Assembly (NCBI RefSeq): GCF_964355755.1
Contig: NC_092672.1
Coordinates: 29,818,501 to 29,882,500, forward strand
Origin: Antedon mediterranea
Taxonomy: Eukaryota; Echinodermata; Crinoidea; Comatulida; Antedonidae
Reading direction: 5' to 3'
DNA: 64,000 bases
The position numbers were made by a program, and so were the translations under genes. Positions 30,474-43,900 of the stretch are shown here, in pieces. Every line of letters starts with the position of its first letter. Positions within the stretch are counted from its first letter, which is position 1. The notes under the pieces were generated by a model. It had not been told where the DNA came from and did no database searches. It was given only the letters and a program-made list of their open reading frames with translations.

Positions 30474-31956
30474 TGTATCTTTAATATGGGATCGAAGTAT
30501 TAAATAGCGCGCCCTCTATTGATCTCCCCTTTTGTCAAGCGCTTAACTTATCTTTGTATTAGGCCTACTTCTTTTTCAGTTTTAATAATTTTGTACGAAG
30601 CCAATGTACAGAAACGAGAGTGGGAAAAGATTTTGCACTCTTACCATAATTTTATAACTTGATATAATAACTTTTAAATAAACACAGAAAACAGTTAATT
30701 TTTTGTTCATATGAACGTGGGTCATTTGATGTTCTCAATTTCTACAGAGCCTCAGTGTGCGACTCCAATCCAGGTCAGTCCATTGAACAAGACTTACAAT
30801 TTAAAAGACATATCTGGCAATGGAAATTACTTAAGTGGATCACCTGATCTAGCATTTACTACTGGTATTTATGGCGAGCAAGATGAAGCAGTATTGATAA
30901 ACAAAGATATTGGTTCGCAAATAACATTACTCTATGGACACAAAGGCCCAACTTTTACATTGGCTTTCTATGTTCTCATGAACGACGGTTCAAAAAAGGC
31001 CTTCGTTTATTCCGACTCATTTGAAATTATATTTGCGTTTCCTGTTGATCATCTGTTTCATGTGTCAGAGGTAGCGGTTAATTACAACTTGTATGGTGAA
31101 GTTATTCGTTGCAATGTCATGCGTTCTGAAGAGTGGACATTCTTTGCTCTTACATTTAACGGATTCGAAAGAAAAATACGACTTTGGCGAAACGGAGAGA
31201 TTGCTTGTATGACTGATACGGAATTCTCGGAAATCAATTTTGGAAGCATTGTGTTTGGTGGTGACGAGAGTGTAATGAAGATGGCTAAGCTACAGGTTTA
31301 CCGTGAGAGCCTTGATGAATATGAGATCAAAGAAGCGAGAAACCTGTAAAATGTTATTAGGAGTAAGAATTATTGTCTTTAGTAAATAGACATACACATC
31401 AGTTAATGATTATGATTATCAATTGAAATAATTGTAATCATCACCATATTCACTATCAGTGTCATCATCATCATCATCATCATCATAAATGTATTCATTT
31501 TATTTATTGTTTTGTTATCGTTATTATCAACATATGTATTCATTGTATTCTTGTTGTTTCTGGTGTTTGAGTCATAACTCCTTTTATGCATATTTTTTTA
31601 TCCTTTCTAAAATTAGTACTATAGTTTAGAGTAAGGTATTTTCTAATAACAATGCTGTTTTTACTGTCGCCTTTGTCTTTTTATTCGGACTTAGAAGTAA
31701 TATACATTTTTATTATTTTGCAGGTGATGAATGCTCGAAACCAAACCTTTTCCACGTCCACGTTTCCACAACTGGAAATGCGCCACCATCGGTTATAAGC
31801 CATTCTTCTACACACTCGGAGGTCTTCTGAGTATTGAGATGTCGCAGAAACATAAATTGTTTTGGAATTATTTATAATCATGAAACACAAAGCTGTGAAG
31901 AATTTAACGGAAATAATTTGTCAAATATTGAGAGAGATTTAATTAGAAAAAATTAA

Positions 31957-34297
31957 AAAAAGTACTACGTAGCAGTCCGGCAAAACGGTTGTAATTGAAT
32001 AATACTGGAAATAAAAAAGTCAATACAATAAAGTAGAAAGTGAAAAACAAAATAATACTAATAAAACAAATAATAAAGCAATGATTTAACATTTTTTAAA
32101 TGTTGTAAAAAGATACAAAGAACAATGTTTTGATTTTCATCTTTTCTATAACAAGAATATTCATGTTAGTGAGTAAACAATTTTTACATAATTAGGTAAA
32201 ATGTTTACATAATTAGGTAAAACTGTTTACATAATTTGGTAAAAATGTTTACATAATTAGGTAAAAATGTTTACATAATTAGGTAAAAATGTTTACATAT
32301 TATTATAAAGTTAAATTGTTTACATATTATTAGTTAAAGTTTAGGTAGGCTTACGTTCACATCATTAGATAAAACAAAAGTTTACCTTTATTAGGTAAAA
32401 ACAAAAAAAGAACATGTTACCTTATTTATTAAGTAGAAAAGGTTTACATTTTTTACTATGTTTTAAGAAATTGCATGATATTTTTGCCTAGACTGTTCGA
32501 TTCACAATATCGCGTTAAAACTTGCTCTTTTGTGTTTCAACTTTGATCAACTTTATTCTGTTTTGAATTTTGTTGTAGAATATAATATTAACTAAATGTA
32601 ATAAAAAATATAGTAAATACGTCATTATTGAGAGGCTGTAGTACTACGTAGCAGTTCGGTAAACTAATTGCAATTTAAAATTGTGATTTAGGCCCACTAT
32701 TACCGAAAATAGAGTAAAGGGCTACATGCCTTTCTCCCTCCCTAAAAAGACATGGTAATTTCATTTACTATTTTAAAATATTTTCGAATGCGGAAGCATT
32801 GATACAAATCAAAATTGACTTTGAAAAATAAACATCACAGATCGCTTTATATTACCGATACCGATTTAATATTTGGGATGATTTAACATTTGGGAGAGGA
32901 GAAAATCTGTCAAAAGATTATTAAATTAAATTATTAAAATTATTAAAATATGTTCTTGCTCAGACAATTATCTTTTGATAACGTCATCACGTCTACAAAT
33001 TTGATTGACCTTGGTAACGTAATGTCACGTGTATTTTGTATAGAAATATTATATTATTATGAATGGTTTATTATTCTACGTGTCATTCAAAGTATATTGC
33101 GCCCCCTTTTGCTCTTATAGCTGAATTGTATTATCATCAGAAAAATAAAATTAAAAAAAACATAACCTGACTTGGCATAAAGAAATATGGTAAAATGAAT
33201 TGTATTATGCTGAACTCTATAACTAAATAAAGTTTAAAATAAAACTAATAAAAATAGAAGAAGACATAATAAAATAAATGATAATAATAAATAAATAATA
33301 AAACAATTAAAATACATATATAGATATATATATATTTATAAACACATCAGGCACAGAAAAAGAAATAACAATAAAAATAAAGGAATCAAAATAAAAGAAA
33401 CATGAGACAGACAGCAAATATTTCATGACAGTTTCAAAGAAAGGAAGTTGTTCATGTTAATTCTGACTAAATGAAATGTTCAGTAAATGTATTCAGTAAA
33501 CACATTTAAAGTCATTAATTTAAACAATTAGTATTGGCAGATAAATGTGATATTTAATGTTGTATATTGTTTGTTATTGCATTAAATTAGATATATATTG
33601 TACCACGGTAGAGCTTGAACGTTAACATTTCTATTCTATCATTCACAATTTATCAAACATTATCTAGTAAATTGATGTAAGAGTTTGCAAATGACAGTTG
33701 TTAGCTGATAGATAAAATAATTAACTAAATAGCCTACAAATAACAACAATATTATAAATCAATCATTTATGTTGACGGTAGATACCTTTTGGAATAGTTT
33801 ACCTGTCGACATAAACATGCTAATACCAGGGAGTTGTTATCTAATACAACCACCATTATTTGAACAGCTTTTAAAAAACTCATCTTTTCAACAAATATTT
33901 TCACCCTCGATAATCATATATCATGTGACCCGTCACTCTCATTGTTTTTTAATCGCTATTTATTTTATTTATTTCATGGATTACATTTAATTGTATGTGA
34001 AGCACATATAATAGGCTTTATCAGGAATGAAATATTAGCAAAAGTCATGTGATTAAAGTGACCAATCAAAATGTAGAAAGCCGAGTAAGCACGATTACTT
34101 TGACTTTAAATATATAAATTGCTGAAACTTTTATTCGTTAAAAAGTCCACAATTCAGAAATTGTTGAGAATCTATTTATATGGACAATTTTTTCCGTAAA
34201 TAAAGGTACCATACCAGGTTAATATAATTTTATCACCGACATTGTATTTGTCACTATCGTATTCTAACTTAAATCCTAAACTCTAAATATTATACAG
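31957..34297. other. Spacer after copy 2; tandem repeat, exon 6 tail duplicate and LINE remnant
   Basis: At 32180-32330 there are five to six copies of a roughly 22-bp unit, TTTACATAATTAGGTAAAAATG. At 32641-32658 the end of exon 6 (TACTACGTAGCAGTTCGGTAA) appears again without the rest of the exon, a recombination scar. At 33769-33990 lies a LINE C-terminal remnant (FWNSLPVDINML...LLKNSSFQQIF). No intact gene is seen. Confidence 0.7.
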
Positions 34298-34512
34298 GTG
34301 ATGAATGCCCAAAACCAAACCTTTTTCACGTTAAGCCAACTGGAACTGCGCCACCATCGGTTATAAGCCGTTTTTCTACACACTCAGTGGTCGTCTGCGC
34401 ATTAGAGATGTCGCAGAAACATAAATTGTTTCGGAATTATTTTTAATCACGAAACAAAAAGCCGTGAAGAATTTAACGGAAATAATACTGAACCAGATTT
34501 AATTCGTCGTGT
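34298..34512 (+). pseudogene. Orphan exon 6 (PAN-like) remnant
   Basis: After an intact acceptor (TATACAG) the frame reads DECPKPNLFHVKPTGTAPPS. It then shifts at GCATTAGAGATGTCGC (one extra base against GTATTGAGATGTCGC), losing the Cys pattern and ending in TAA. No exons 2-5 precede it. Its duplicate at 59118-59332 has in addition lost the acceptor. Confidence 0.8.
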
Positions 34513-35537
34513 TTAAATTATCGTGTTTCTTTTTATTTGTTTAATAGTTACGTTACCTTTATCTATTAATGTTATATTATGTTTGTGTTGAAATGAGTAC
34601 TACGTCCGGTAAAACTGTTGTTGTTGTAATTGAATAATGCGGGAAATAAAAAAGTCAATACAATAAAGTAGAAAGAGAAAAAGAAAATAATACTAATAGA
34701 ACAAATAATAAAGCAATGATTCAACATTTTTTAAATGTTGTAAAAAGAAACAAAGACAATGTTTTTCTTTTCATCTTTTTTATAACAAGAATATTCATTT
34801 TAGTGAGTAAAAAATGTTTACAAAATTAGGTAAAAATGTTTATATAATTATTATTATAAAGTTAAATTGCTTACATATTATTAGTTAAAGTTTAAGTTGA
34901 CTTAGGTTTACATCATTAGGTAAAACAAAAGTTTATTAAGTAGAAAACATTTACATTTTTTACTATGTTTTAAGAAATTATATTATATTTTCGCCTAGAC
35001 TGTTCGATTCACAAGATCACGATAGAACTTGCGCTAGTGTGTTTCAACTTTAATCTGTTTTGAACTCGTCTATTGCAGAATATAATATTAACTAAACTTA
35101 ATGAAAATATAGAAAATACGTCATTATTGATAGGCTGTAGCTAATTAGACTACAAAAATCCATCGAGATCAATGGCCATTTTTTAAATGTAGAGAAGTCT
35201 TATGCGTTGCTGTCGTCAAATAGAAATAAATAGTTAATTAATATTGATTCATTACTACCGGTAATCTATAGTTTGGCCTAAAATATTAACAATTTCTACA
35301 TTTTATGGTCAAGTTTTGTTCACTATAAATTTTAATTATCTCTTATCTTTTTTAACACATCATGCATACTCACGTTTGTATTGTTTGTCTTGTTGTTTAA
35401 ATACGTATGCAAGCGTAGTAGGATTACAATCTAAGTTTATTAACAGAAAGAAAGTAACAAACATACATACTTCGGAAGTAGATGTTCAAGTAACAAGTCA
35501 GTTCGTTTTTTACAAGAGAAAAAACTTAATCGAACTC

Positions 35538-38500
35538 ATGATGTATTTGTTTATTTGTTTTTGTTTTCTTTTCAACTTTTTGAATTCTCATGCGGGTGAG
35601 TTGATTTTTATTTTTTTCTTCAACTTATAGTAAGTACTAATATAAACATTTTGAAATGCTATGATAGGCCAACTTGATATGTATTCTTACATCTTCAGAT
35701 TGGTGTTTTATGCATTTCAGTAAAAAAGAAACTTTTGCTAAAATGCATTTAAACATAGTAAACATATATTTAAAAACAACTAATTCATAAAAACATTAAA
35801 ATATAATTACAATATTTATGAGAATAGTAAAATGTATTTAAAACACTAATTCATATAGAAAAAATATAATGTAATATTTATGAGAATATTTTTATTTTCG
35901 TGTGTTTAAAAAATGTATGTAAATATTATGATATTTGCATCCTTCTGCTTTAAAATATAATGAATATAGTTCTTTGAAAGAGAATAAAAAAAAAACGGTC
36001 TACATAATTTTAGAATCTTTTCTTTATTAAAGTACATTTTTCTTAAACAATTTTTAATAAACGTATTTGAAAGAAATATAAAACTAATAATAAATTTAAG
36101 ATAGAATAGAATTATGGGTACTTTTTAAAAAATCATCATTTATAACCAATTAAATCAAAATAGTAGATTTCTTAATAATGTATATAAGTGTTTGATTCCT
36201 TATACTTATACTTATCTCATACATGTACTATAATGCATAGCTCGTTGACAAATCTACATTTTGTAATAAAATAAAATCGTATTTCAGCACTCATATCTTA
36301 TGGAAAGCCTGCAACATCATTGTCTGTATATCAAAGTTTTCTACCTGTATATTCGACTGACGGGAAGGAAAGAAACCCAGACTGTTTCCATTCAGGTGAT
36401 ATACTGTCTAGGCCACCGTAATCTAAAATAGATAATTATGTACAGCGATCCATATATGATTATACCATCGAGAAATAAGTAATATTTCTCCATCCATTGT
36501 TATATACGAAATTCGCATGGGTTAGACCTATTTGATTTGCGCGAGATGAAAATTGATACAAAGGCCAACAAAGGTATTTGGCGTTTTTCTACGATTTTGG
36601 CATAAAACTGATTCCATTCATGAAACTGCTATTTATTTAAGTGTCAAGAATTGTAATTGAGGAAATTTTATTTTCGGGCTATACTGGGCCACAACAACAT
36701 GGCGAATATTTATTATTGGCCGCCTTGGCTATACGCTATTTAGAGCTATAACTAAAACAGATACAAATTCATAATATAAATATTTACATTTTTTAAAGGA
36801 CAAACACAGGTTGGTGAATGGCTGAAAGTTGATCTTGGAGCCGACTATACGATTACAACAGTGGTCATCATTAATAAAATAAGTAAACTTATTTATCGCA
36901 ATTAATAATATCATTTTCACCTTCAATTCCACGTACAATTATCATTTTTATACGTATTTAACTTATCATTTTACCTAATAATATATAAAAATAATATAAT
37001 ATATTATAAATAATATATAAATATATAAAACAATATTATTGTTTTATATATTTGCACATTCTACCAAAGTAGTCAAGCCGCTTGTGGAAAACAAAGAAAA
37101 ACTAATCCGTAAACAGAACAAAAATTACCAAATCTAGACAAAACTCCACATAACTGCTTTCCGTTTACTATAGTACAAAACTCACATTTGTTTGTTAGTT
37201 ATGTGAGCGTCTCACTAGACAATACAAATCAGTAGGCTGGGGACGGACGCAATTTGTATAATTATTTGTACTCTATGAAATGATGACTTTTTGGCTTTTC
37301 CTGTTGTTGTTGCCGCCAAACAATGGGCCAGAATTCATTTATGACATTGGTTTTTTTCTCCTTCTTTCTTATAGCCCACTTTTATTCATTCTTTCATATC
37401 CTAACATAATAATTAGAATTCTCCCTTTATATAAACCATTATTATCTAACATATTTAACATTTGTCCACTTAAATTATTTATGTTATTTTCTGAACAAAC
37501 AAGACTTATTCAAATTATGTGTCAAATCATGATTTTACCAACAATTCATGACCAAATAATATGGGTGGTTTATTATACTTTGTGATGTATCATTCCTTAA
37601 CCAGTAAAACAATTTCGTCAATGGATTTGGCCCACTGTGTGCCGCAGTCATTATTGATCGTTATGTTATTCATTGTTTATCGTTACGGTATCATTATAGA
37701 TCGTTACGGTATCGTTATCGATGTCACTATCACTATTGATATCAATATTATTATGATCATCATTACTTAAATCTTACGTACATCTTAACTTAATTAAATA
37801 TTTATAAACAGCTCCATCTGATTTTAACAATGAACGAATTTCTGGTGCTGTGGTAACTATTAAAACGGATGATATGAGTACAGAAACCACGTGTGGTCAT
37901 ACTGTAACAATTGCCGATTCGTTACGCGCTCCATTGATTCAATTTACCTGCAACCCACCAATCAGAGGACGCTACGTGAAACTATGGTTTCCGAATAAAA
38001 TGGAATTCATTACCATTTGTGAAATTAAGGTCTACACAGATGATTTAAGCCAAGGTAAGTTGTTAGATAAACCTTTTTTTTAAATAGTAGGCCTATTATT
38101 TTTAATTAGTTGTTGTTGTTATTTTCTTTGTTTAACTGCCCGATATAACGACACCTACACCAGTTGAAAGTTTTCGTCCTGAATTATTTTTTTGGGATAT
38201 ACAAAAAGGCAATGTCTATTGATTTTCTGGAAAATCGATATATTGGTGATGTCACAAAAGTAAAAAAATAGAATATCCGAATCTTTAATAAGGGATCGAA
38301 ATATTAAATATCGCGCCCTCTTTTGATCTCCCCTTTTTGTCAAGCGCTTAACTTATCTTTGTATTACTTCTTTTTCAGTTTTAATAATTTAGTTATACTC
38401 ATGTACGACAAGCCAATGTACAGAGACGAGAGTGGGAAAAGATTTTGCACTCTTACCATAATTTTATAACTTGATATAATATATTTCAATAAACACAGAA

Positions 38501-39798
38501 AACCGTTAATAATTTGTTCATATGATACCAAAATTAGCCTATTCTACGTAGGTCATTTGATGTTCTAAATTTTACAGAGCCTCAGTGTGCGACTCCAATC
38601 CAAGTCAGTCCATTGAACAAGACTTTCCATTTACAAGACATATCTGGCAATGGAAATTACTTAAGTGGATCGCCTGATATAGCATTTACTACTGGTATTT
38701 ATGGCGAGCAAGATGGAGCAGTATTGATAAACAAAGATATTGGTTCGCAAATAACATTACTCTATGGACACAAAGGCCCAACTTTTACATTGGCTTTCTA
38801 TGTTTTCATGAACGACAATTCGAAAAAGGCCTTCGTTTATTCCGACTCATTTGAAATTATATTTGCGTTTCCTGTTGATCATCTGTTTCATGTGTCAGAG
38901 GTAGCGGTTAATTACAACTTGTATGGTGAAGTTATTCGTTGCAATGTCATGCGTTCTGAAGAGTGGACATTCTTTGCTCTTACATTCAACGGATTCGAAA
39001 GAAAAATACGACTTTGGCGAAACGGGGAGATTGCTTGTATGACTGATACGGAATTCTCGGAAATCAATTTTGGAAGCATTGTGTTTGGTGGTGACGAGAG
39101 TGTAATGAAGATGGCTAAGCTACAGGTTTACCGTGAGAGCCTTGATGAATATGAGATCAAAGAAGCGAGAGACCTGCACAATGTTATTAGAAGTAAGAAT
39201 TATTGTCTTTAGTAAATAGACATACACATCAGTTAATGATTATGATTATCAGTTGAAATCATTGTAATCATCACCATATTCACTATCAGTGTCATCATCA
39301 TCATCATCATAAATGTATTCATTTTATTTATTGTTTTGTTATCGTTATTATCAACATAATTATATATTCATTGTATTCTTGTTGTTTCTGGTGTTGGAGT
39401 CATAACTTTGTTTATGTATATTTTTTATCCTTTCTAAAATTAGTACTATAGTTTATAGTAAGGTATTTTCTAATAACAATGCCGTTTTTACTGTCGCCTT
39501 TGTCCTTTTATTCTGATTTAAAGGTAATATATATTTTTATTATTTTGCAGGTGATGAATGCTCGAAACCAAACCTTTTCCACGTCCACGTTTCCACAACT
39601 GGAAATGCGCCACCATCGGTTATAAGCCGTTCTTCTACACACTCGGAGGTCTTCTGCGTATTGAGATGTCGCAGAAACATAAATTGTTTTGGAATTATTT
39701 ATGATCACAAAACAAAAAGCTGTGAAGAATTTAACAGAAATAATTTGTTAAATATTGAGACAGATTTAATTCGCAAGTACTACGTAGCAGTTCGGTAA
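35538..39798 (+). CDS. Copy 3: secreted FTP lectin - LamG - PAN protein (intact, compact)
   Basis: Exons: 35538-35595, 36288-36395, 36799-36882, 37812-38054, 38578-39192 and 39551-39798, giving 452 codons with stop. All junctions are GT/AG and phase 1. Exon 1 encodes the signal peptide; exons 2-4 the fucolectin-like domain (YGKPATSLSVYQSFLPVYSTDG, CFHS, EWLKVDLGADYTITTVVIINK, NNERISG, GRYVKLWFP, ICEIKVY). Exon 5 is the LamG jelly-roll and exon 6 the PAN-like module with all five Cys (ECSKP, FCVLRC, INCFG, SCEEF). The Arg that follows IIN in copies 1, 2, 4 and 5 is Lys here. No transposon is evident in its introns, making this the cleanest reference member. It should enter the secretory pathway; glycan binding is inferred from the family. 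Confidence 0.85.
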
Positions 39799-40919
39799 AC
39801 TAATTGCAAGTTTAAAATTGTGATTTAGGCCTACTATTACCGAAAATATAGTAAAAGGCTACATGGCTTTCTATCTCCCTAAAATTTATTGTGCAAAAAA
39901 GTACATAGTAATTTCATTTTTACTATTTAAAAATATTTCGAACGCGGCAGCATTGATACAAATCAAAATTGACTTGGAAAATAAAACATCACAGATCGCT
40001 TTATATTACTGATACCGATTTTATTTAATATTGGGGATGATTTAACATTTGGGAGAAAATCTGTCTAAAGATTATTAAATTAAATTATTAAAATTATTAA
40101 AATATGTTCTTGGTCAGGCAATTATCTTTTGATAGCGTCATCACGTCTACAAATTTGATTGACCTTGGTAACGTAATGTCACGTGTATTATGAATGGTTT
40201 ATTATTCTACGTGTCATTCAAAGTATATTGCGCCCCCTTTCGCTCTTATAGCTGAATTGTATTATCATCAGAAAAATAACATTTAAAAAAACATAACCTG
40301 ACATAAAGAAATATGATATATATTAATTGTATTATGCTGGACTCTATAACTAAATAAAGTTTTTACATAATAAAATAAAATGATAATAATAAATAAATAA
40401 TGAAATCATAATAAAAATTGAATAAAATAGAACTTGTTCTATTGTGTTTCAACTTTATTCTGTTTTGAACTCGTCGGTTGTAGAATATAATATTAACTAA
40501 AGTTAATGAAAATATAGTAAATACGTCATTATTGACAGGCTGTAGCTAATTAGACTACGAAAATCCATCGAGATCAATGGCCATTTTTGAAATGTAGAGA
40601 AGTCTTATGCGTTGCTGACGTCAAATAGAAATAAATAGTTAATTAATATTGATACATTACAACCGGTAATCTATAGTTTGGCCTAAAATATTGACAATTT
40701 TTACATTTTATGGTCACAATAAATGGTAATTATCTCTTAAATTTTTTAACACATCATACATACTCACGTTTGTATTGTTTGTCTTGTTGTTTGAATATGT
40801 ATGCAAGCGTAGTAGGATTACAATGTAAGTTTATTAACAGAAAGAATGTAACCAACATACATACTTCGGAAATAGTAACAAGTCAATCCGTTTTACAAGA
40901 GAAAAACTTAATCGAACTC

Positions 40920-43900
40920 ATGATGTATTTGTTTATTTGTTTTTGTTTTCTTTTCAACTTTTTGAATTCTCATGCGGGTGAGTTGATTCTTATTTTTTTC
41001 TTCAAATAGGTAGTACTAATACAAATTGGTGTTTTGTGCATTTCAGTAAAAAAAATTGGTATTTTTTTGGCTAAAATGCAACTAATTCATAAAAACATTC
41101 CAAATTCAATTACAATATTTATGAGAATAGTAAATAATGTATTTAAAACACTAATTCATATAGAAAAAAAATATCATGTAATATTAATGAGAATATTTGT
41201 TTTCGTATGTTTAAAAAATATATGTAAATAATATGATATTTGCGCTCTTCTGCTTTCAAATATAATGAATATAGTTCTTTGAATGCAAAAAGAATGAAAA
41301 AACGGTCTTCATAATTTTAGATTCTTTTCTTTATTAAAAAATAATGCGTATACATTTTTCTTATATGAAATATTTGAAAGAAATATAAAACTAATAATAA
41401 ATTTAAGATTTATAGTTAATAGAATAGAATTTTGGAACGACGATAAAGGCATCATGCACATATCGCTACTTTTTAAAGAATCTTTATTTATAACCAATTA
41501 AATCAAAATATTAGATTTCTAAATAATTTATATAAGTGTTTATACTAAATATAATACTTATCTCATAGGCCTATATGTACTATAATCCATAGCTTGTTGA
41601 CAAATCTACACTTTGTAATGAAAAAAATTTTTTATTTCAGCACTCATATCTTATGGGAAGCCAGGTTCTTCACCTGTATATTCGACTGACGGGAAGGAAA
41701 GAACATACTGTTTCCATTCAGGTGATATACAGTCTAGACCACCGTAATCTAAAATAAATAATTATGTACAGCGATCCATATATGGTTATACCATGGAGAA
41801 AAAAGTTATATTTCTCCATCCATGGTTATATACAAAATTCGCATAGGTTAGGCATATTTGGTTTGCGCGAGATGAAAATTGATACAAAGGCCAACAAAGG
41901 GATTTGGCGTTTTTTCATCGATTTTGGCATAACACTGATTCCATTCGTGAAACTGTAACAGGTTCAGCTATTTAAGTGTCAAGAATTGCAATTAAGGAAA
42001 TTTTATTTTTGGGCTATACCGGGCCACAAAAATATGGCGAATATTTACTATTGGCCGCCTTGGCTATACGGTATTTAGGGCTATAACTTTACGTAAACAG
42101 ATACAAATTCATAACATAAAATATTTACATTTGTTAAAGCAAAAAAACAGGTTGGTGAATGGCTGAAAGTTGATCTTGGAGCAAACTATACGATTACAAC
42201 AGTGGTCATCGTTAATAGAATAAGTAAACTTTTTTATCGCAATTATTAATGTCATTTTCACCTTACATTCCACGTACAATTATCATTTTTATACGTATTT
42301 AAATTATCATTTTACCTAATAAATATAAAAATAATATAATATATTATAAATAATATATAAATATATAAAACAATATTATTGTTTTATATATTTGCACATT
42401 CTACGAAAGTAGTCAAGCCGCTTGTGGAAAACAAAAGAAAAACTAATCCGTAAACAAAACAAAAAATACCAAATCTAGACAAAACTCCACATAACTGCTT
42501 TCCGTTTACTATAGTACAAAACTCACATTTGTTTGTTAATTATGTAAGCATCTCACTAGACAATACAAATCAGTAGGCTGGGGACGGACGCATTTTGTAT
42601 AATTATTTGTGAAATGATGACTCTTTGGCTTTTTCTGTTGTTGTTGCGGCCAAACAATGGGCCAGAATTCAAACTCTTTTGACTTTATGACATTTTGTTT
42701 TGTCCTTTTTTATAGCCCACTTTTATTCATTCTTTCCTGCATATCCTAACATAATATTTAGAATTCTCTTTTTCGTTGTATAAACCATTATTATCTAATA
42801 TATTTAACATTTGTCCACTTAAATTATTTATGTTAATTTCTGAACAAACAAGACTTATTCAAATTATGTGTCAAATCATGATTTTACCAACAATTCATGA
42901 CCACGTGATTTTTCATTCCTTAACCAGTAAAACAATTTTGTCAATAGATTTGGTCCACTGTGTGCCGTAGTCATTATTGATCGTTATGGTATTCATTTTT
43001 TATCGTTACGGTATCATTATCAATCGTTACGGTATCGTTATCGATATTGATGTCACTATCAGTATTGATCAATATTATTATGATCATCATTACTTAAATC
43101 TTACGTACATCTTAACTAAATATTTATAAACAGCTTCATCTGATTTTAACAATGAACGAATTGCTGGTGCTGTGGTAACGATTAAAACGGATGATATGAG
43201 TACACAAACCACGTGTGGTCATACTGTAACAATTGCCGATTCGTTACGCGCTCCATTGATTGAATTTACCTGCAACCCACCAATCAGAGGACGCTACGTG
43301 AAACTATGGTTTCCGAATAAAAAGGAATACATTACCATTTGTGAAATTAAGGTCTACACAGATGATTTAAGCCAAGGTAAGTTGTTAGATAGGCCTAGTT
43401 TTTTTTTTATAATATGCCTTTTATTATTTCTTTGTTTAATTGTCCAATATAACGACACCACCTTAAAGTTTTCGTCTTGAATTATTTTTTTTGGATATAC
43501 AAAGAGGCAATGACTATTGATTTTCAGGAAAATCGAAATATTGGTGATGTCACAAAAGTGAAAAATGGAGTATCTGTATCTTTAATATGGGATCGAAATA
43601 TTAAATAGCGCGCCCTTTATTGATCTCCCCTTTTGTCAAGCGCTTAACTTATCATTGTATTACTTCTTTTTCAGTTTTAATAATTTTGTACGAAGCCAAT
43701 GTACAGAAACGAGAGTGGGAAAAGATTTTGCACTCTTACCATAATTTTATAACTTGATATAATAACTTTTAAATAAAGACAGAAAACAGTTAACTTTTTG
43801 TTCATATGAACGTGGGTCATTTGATGTTCTCAATTTCTACAGAGCCTCAGTGTGCGACTCCAATCCAGGTCAGTCCATTGAACAAGACTTACTATTTAAA

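Larger units (their letters stand above)
25499..31956 (+). pseudogene. Copy 2: disrupted FTP-LamG-PAN lectin gene
   Basis: Exon positions: 25499-25556, 26345-26449, 26868-26951, 27862-28105, 30748-31362 and 31724-31956. Exons 1-3 are intact (signal peptide; FTP start ALISYGKPATSLSVYP; EWLKVDLGANYTITTVVIVNR). Exon 4 is 244 bp instead of 243: an extra A near 27924 (GATGATAATGAG against GATGATATGAG) shifts the frame. Exon 5 ends with a TAA at 31347-31349 where the others have Cys-free DLHN/DLYK-type codons. Exon 6 has TGA at 31828-31830 in place of the first Cys codon of the CxxxC pair, and another stop at 31954. Several independent lesions mean a pseudogene rather than one sequencing error. Intron 1 has a MITE-like insert and intron 4 a 2.2-kb TIR transposon. 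Confidence 0.85.
31600..37150. repeat. Segmental duplication block A (partner 56410-61958)
   Basis: From intron 5/exon 6 of copy 2 to intron 3 of copy 3 this block is near-identical to 56410-61958, with a spacing of about 24.8 kb that drifts slightly through small indels. The pair shares the exon 6 variant, the TAGGTAAAAATGTTTACATAAT repeats, the LINE remnant, the orphan exon 6 and exons 1-3 of copies 3 and 6. Confidence 0.9.

Noticed and set aside
31681-31890. 69-aa minus ORFs over exon 6 (also 39508-39708, 44719-44928 and 56509-56718)
   Set aside because: Antisense shadows of the PAN exon.
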